Source: an uncultured Eggerthellaceae bacterium (GTDB taxonomy: Bacteria; Actinomycetota; Coriobacteriia; Coriobacteriales; Eggerthellaceae). From it: a DNA stretch of 15,391 nt. Below, one piece after another: positions 14,062 to 15,391 of this stretch. The stretch's first letter is position 1; each line of letters starts with the position of its first letter. The notes under the pieces were generated by a model. The model was not told the DNA's origin, did not search any database, and worked only from the letters and a program-made list of their open reading frames with translations. The position numbers were made by a program, and so were the translations under genes. The stretch is from NCBI GenBank assembly GCA_902497215.1, contig CABVEH010000005.1:1-15391 (forward strand), given 5' to 3'.

Positions 14062-14139
14062 GGCTCGTTGGACCTCTCTTAGCCGTGCGCATGTCGTCTT
14101 CGAACTGCCCTGCGCGATACAGCCGATCCGATACAGATA

Positions 14140-14170
14140 ACTGAACATACTGACCAATATGTCCAGTATG
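14140..14170. promoter_or_regulatory. Operator-like palindrome upstream of reg2
   Basis: ACTGAACAT (14140-14148), a 10-base spacer and ATGTCCAG (14159-14166) form an inverted repeat with one mismatch in eight pairs. It is the second copy of the element at 12195-12221. A second overlapping inverted repeat, CATACTG (14146-14152) with CAGTATG (14164-14170), is present. The element ends 17 bases before the TTGA of the putative reg2 promoter, consistent with autoregulation from an upstream site. Confidence 0.68.
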
Positions 14171-14183
14171 GCAAGCAAATGAT

Positions 14184-14213
14184 TTGATAACGCCCCGCGT
14201 TGTATGCAAAAAT
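14184..14213 (+). promoter_or_regulatory. Putative reg2 promoter
   Basis: TTGATA (14184-14189), 18 bases and AAAAAT (14208-14213) form a sigma-70-like pair. TTGA, CCCG and TGCAAAAAT fall at the same offsets as in the reg1 promoter, and the distance to the upstream ATGTCCA half-site is also the same (17 bases). Confidence 0.5.
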
Positions 14214-14254
14214 CCTTTTAAAGGTAGGTTCTTGCAAGATGTTGGGGGCACATC

Positions 14255-14875
14255 ATGAAGCCATCGAACCGACCAGAAGTGTTTTCGCGCAATTATTTGA
14301 CAAAGCTCGATATTGCAAAGTCTCTCAACGAGCTCTGCAAGGAAAAAGAGCTCTCCAAAATCCGCATCGACGAGGTGGCGAGCCGATCACGCCTGAGTCG
14401 TTCGGGCTTTTATTATCATTTTACAAGCCTGAATGATGTAGTAACTTGGCTCTCGATGCAGTTTTACGAACAGGGCATCGATCAAACCGGTCGTACGCTA
14501 ACATGGCTCGAGGGCCACTTGGTGACGACAAGGGGGTTCTACAAGTTCAAGCCTCTGTTCACCGCTGGCGCTTTAAGTACCGATTACGATGGGGGCAGAC
14601 CGTTCTTCACACGGCATCGACAAGAGAACCTTACTGAAACGTTGGTAAACTATCAGCATCTTGAGCTGACCAAGAAGCTCTCCTTTCAAATCGAGGCGAT
14701 TCCATACATCGAACGCAACATGACGAACAATTGGGAAATGGGCCGCTATGACCTTACGTTGTTCGAATTCTGCGAACTATTAACGTCTCTGGTTCCACGC
14801 GAGCTCTACGAAGCGCTCAACACCCCCATTGAAAAGGCAACGCTTCCCATCGAAATCATTCAAGCAATGCTCTAG
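14255..14875 (+). CDS. TetR/AcrR-type transcriptional regulator (Reg2), paralogue of Reg1
   Basis: The 206-residue product starts at the ATG at 14255 with a modest GGGGG upstream; no better in-frame start precedes the DNA-binding domain. The helix-turn-helix is at about residues 36-55, ending in SRSGFYYHF. The ligand domain shares with Reg1 the motifs GID..GRT..W..GH..TT, a RP..xRH..ENLTET block and VPREL.EA near the C-terminus. The gene has lower GC than the flanking core genes (about 38-58% in 60-base samples against 65-80%), which suggests horizontal acquisition. The operator-like palindrome 89 bases upstream recurs in the Mo2 divergent region, so Reg2 is the best candidate to control that region and itself. 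Ligand and sign of regulation are unknown. Confidence 0.88.
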   Translation: MKPSNRPEVFSRNYLTKLDIAKSLNELCKEKELSKIRIDEVASRSRLSRSGFYYHFTSLNDVVTWLSMQFYEQGIDQTGRTLTWLEGHLVTTRGFYKFKPLFTAGALSTDYDGGRPFFTRHRQENLTETLVNYQHLELTKKLSFQIEAIPYIERNMTNNWEMGRYDLTLFEFCELLTSLVPRELYEALNTPIEKATLPIEIIQAML

Positions 14876-14949
14876 TTTAAGAAAGCTACCACGACCAGGC
14901 GAGTACACCAATTTCTTCTTTACACACAATAGGAAAACAGCTTGTAAGC

Positions 14950-14977
14950 AAAAAGGGCGCCCATGCGGGCGCCCTTT
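14950..14977 (-). terminator. Intrinsic terminator after the class I aldolase gene, probably bidirectional
   Basis: AAAGGGCGCCC (14952-14962) and GGGCGCCCTTT (14967-14977) form an 11-bp stem with a 4-base loop. On the minus strand it continues as TTTTTGC, on the plus strand as CCTTTCCTAATT. It separates the convergent ends of reg2 and the aldolase gene. Confidence 0.9.
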
Positions 14978-15024
14978 CCTAATTCCTCAAGATAAGACAA
15001 TTGCTCGGCAAGGCGAGCATGTCT

Positions 15025-15391
15025 CTAAATATCGCTGTACCCGAACTGCTTCTCGCCGTTGAACACCGCAAGGGCGTCGGCAACGCTGTAGTCCGCCAGC
15101 GTGACGGCGCTGATGGCCTTGGTCAGACGCACGGCCTCGTCGAGCGAACGCTGGTGGATGTTGCGTCCGGTGGCGTTTCCGCACGCGCCGCCCACGTGGA
15201 TCTGGTCGTACAGCTGGGTGAGGAACGTCTCGGCGTCGACGGTGGAACCGCCTGCGCACACCAGGCCGGTGCGGCCTGCGGCGTCGGCGGCGACGCGCAG
15301 CGCCTCGGCGGGCGTGCGGCCGTCTTCGGGCTTCGGCGGGTTCACCTTCACGAAGTCGGCGCCCAGGCACAGCGCGACGCCCGCAGCGCCG
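15025..15391 (-). CDS. fbaB: Class I (DhnA-type) fructose-bisphosphate aldolase, C-terminal part
   Basis: The frame is open from the right edge to a TAG at 15025-15027 and encodes 121 residues; the N-terminus lies outside the window. GADFVKVNPPKPEDG contains the Lys (in DFVKVN) expected to form the Schiff base with the substrate. LVCAGGST followed by GGACGNATGRNIHQR is the phosphate-binding end of the DhnA/FbaB TIM barrel. The enzyme cleaves fructose 1,6-bisphosphate in glycolysis; related DhnA-type aldolases such as LsrF cannot be wholly excluded from this fragment. Its very high GC (67-80% in two 60-base samples) and its own strong terminator mark it as core genome bordering the island. Confidence 0.82.
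   Translation of the reverse strand, partial: GAAGVALCLGADFVKVNPPKPEDGRTPAEALRVAADAAGRTGLVCAGGSTVDAETFLTQLYDQIHVGGACGNATGRNIHQRSLDEAVRLTKAISAVTLADYSVADALAVFNGEKQFGYSDI

Noticed and set aside
14115..14136. Direct repeat of CGATACAG with a 14-base period upstream of reg2
   Set aside because: Only two 8-base copies and no counterpart at reg1; could be chance, although it lies near the reg2 operator.
1..15391. CRISPR array, tRNA, rRNA, insertion sequence or molybdenum-cofactor riboswitch
   Set aside because: No repeat-spacer pattern, cloverleaf-like sequence, transposase or recognisable riboswitch core was found by eye on either strand.

Overview
The window looks like an accessory metabolic island in the chromosome of a strictly anaerobic, GC-rich gut actinobacterium, most likely of the Eggerthellaceae (Coriobacteriia; relatives of Eggerthella, Gordonibacter, Adlercreutzia, Slackia). 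The reasons are the stacking of DMSO-reductase-family molybdoenzymes with small ferredoxin subunits, MFS carriers and a BaiCD/FadH-type flavin ene-reductase, and the overall codon style. Genus assignment is inference.

Layout. Left edge: the N-terminal part of a membrane-anchored M28-peptidase-like protein (minus strand) whose metal-site residues appear degenerate. Then a TetR-type regulator (Reg1, plus) ending at a strong terminator. Convergent to it is a long minus-strand block, read from right to left: a 752-aa molybdopterin oxidoreductase (Mo2) with a two-cluster ferredoxin subunit, an MFS carrier and a terminator; then a flavin/Fe-S ene-reductase and a hairpin; then a second molybdoenzyme pair (Mo1) that matches pyrogallol hydroxytransferase (transhydroxylase) large and small subunits. 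Divergent from Mo2 on the plus strand are a cysteine-rich 92-aa protein, a second MFS carrier and a second TetR-type regulator (Reg2) that is a paralogue of Reg1. Right edge: the C-terminal part of a class I (DhnA-type) fructose-bisphosphate aldolase on the minus strand, behind a strong terminator.

How it may work. Both molybdoenzymes lack a Tat signal and lack a membrane anchor subunit, so they should act in the cytoplasm on a substrate imported by one of the MFS carriers. Mo1 belongs to the family that moves or removes hydroxyl groups on polyhydroxylated benzenes. Mo2 resembles the gut catechol-dehydroxylase type of enzyme. The ene-reductase could reduce an alkene or ring double bond before or after these steps. 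The most parsimonious reading is an inducible pathway for a dietary polyphenol or other phenolic; the substrate cannot be read from sequence.

Regulation. The most notable observation is a shared 27-base palindromic element (ACTG-R-ACAT, 10-base spacer, W-TGTCCAG) found in the Mo2/Cys-rich-protein divergent region and directly upstream of reg2. The two regulator genes also share a promoter block of identical spacing (half-site, 17 bases, TTGA, CCCG, TGCAAAAAT). This suggests one regulon under two duplicated regulators that bookend the cluster.
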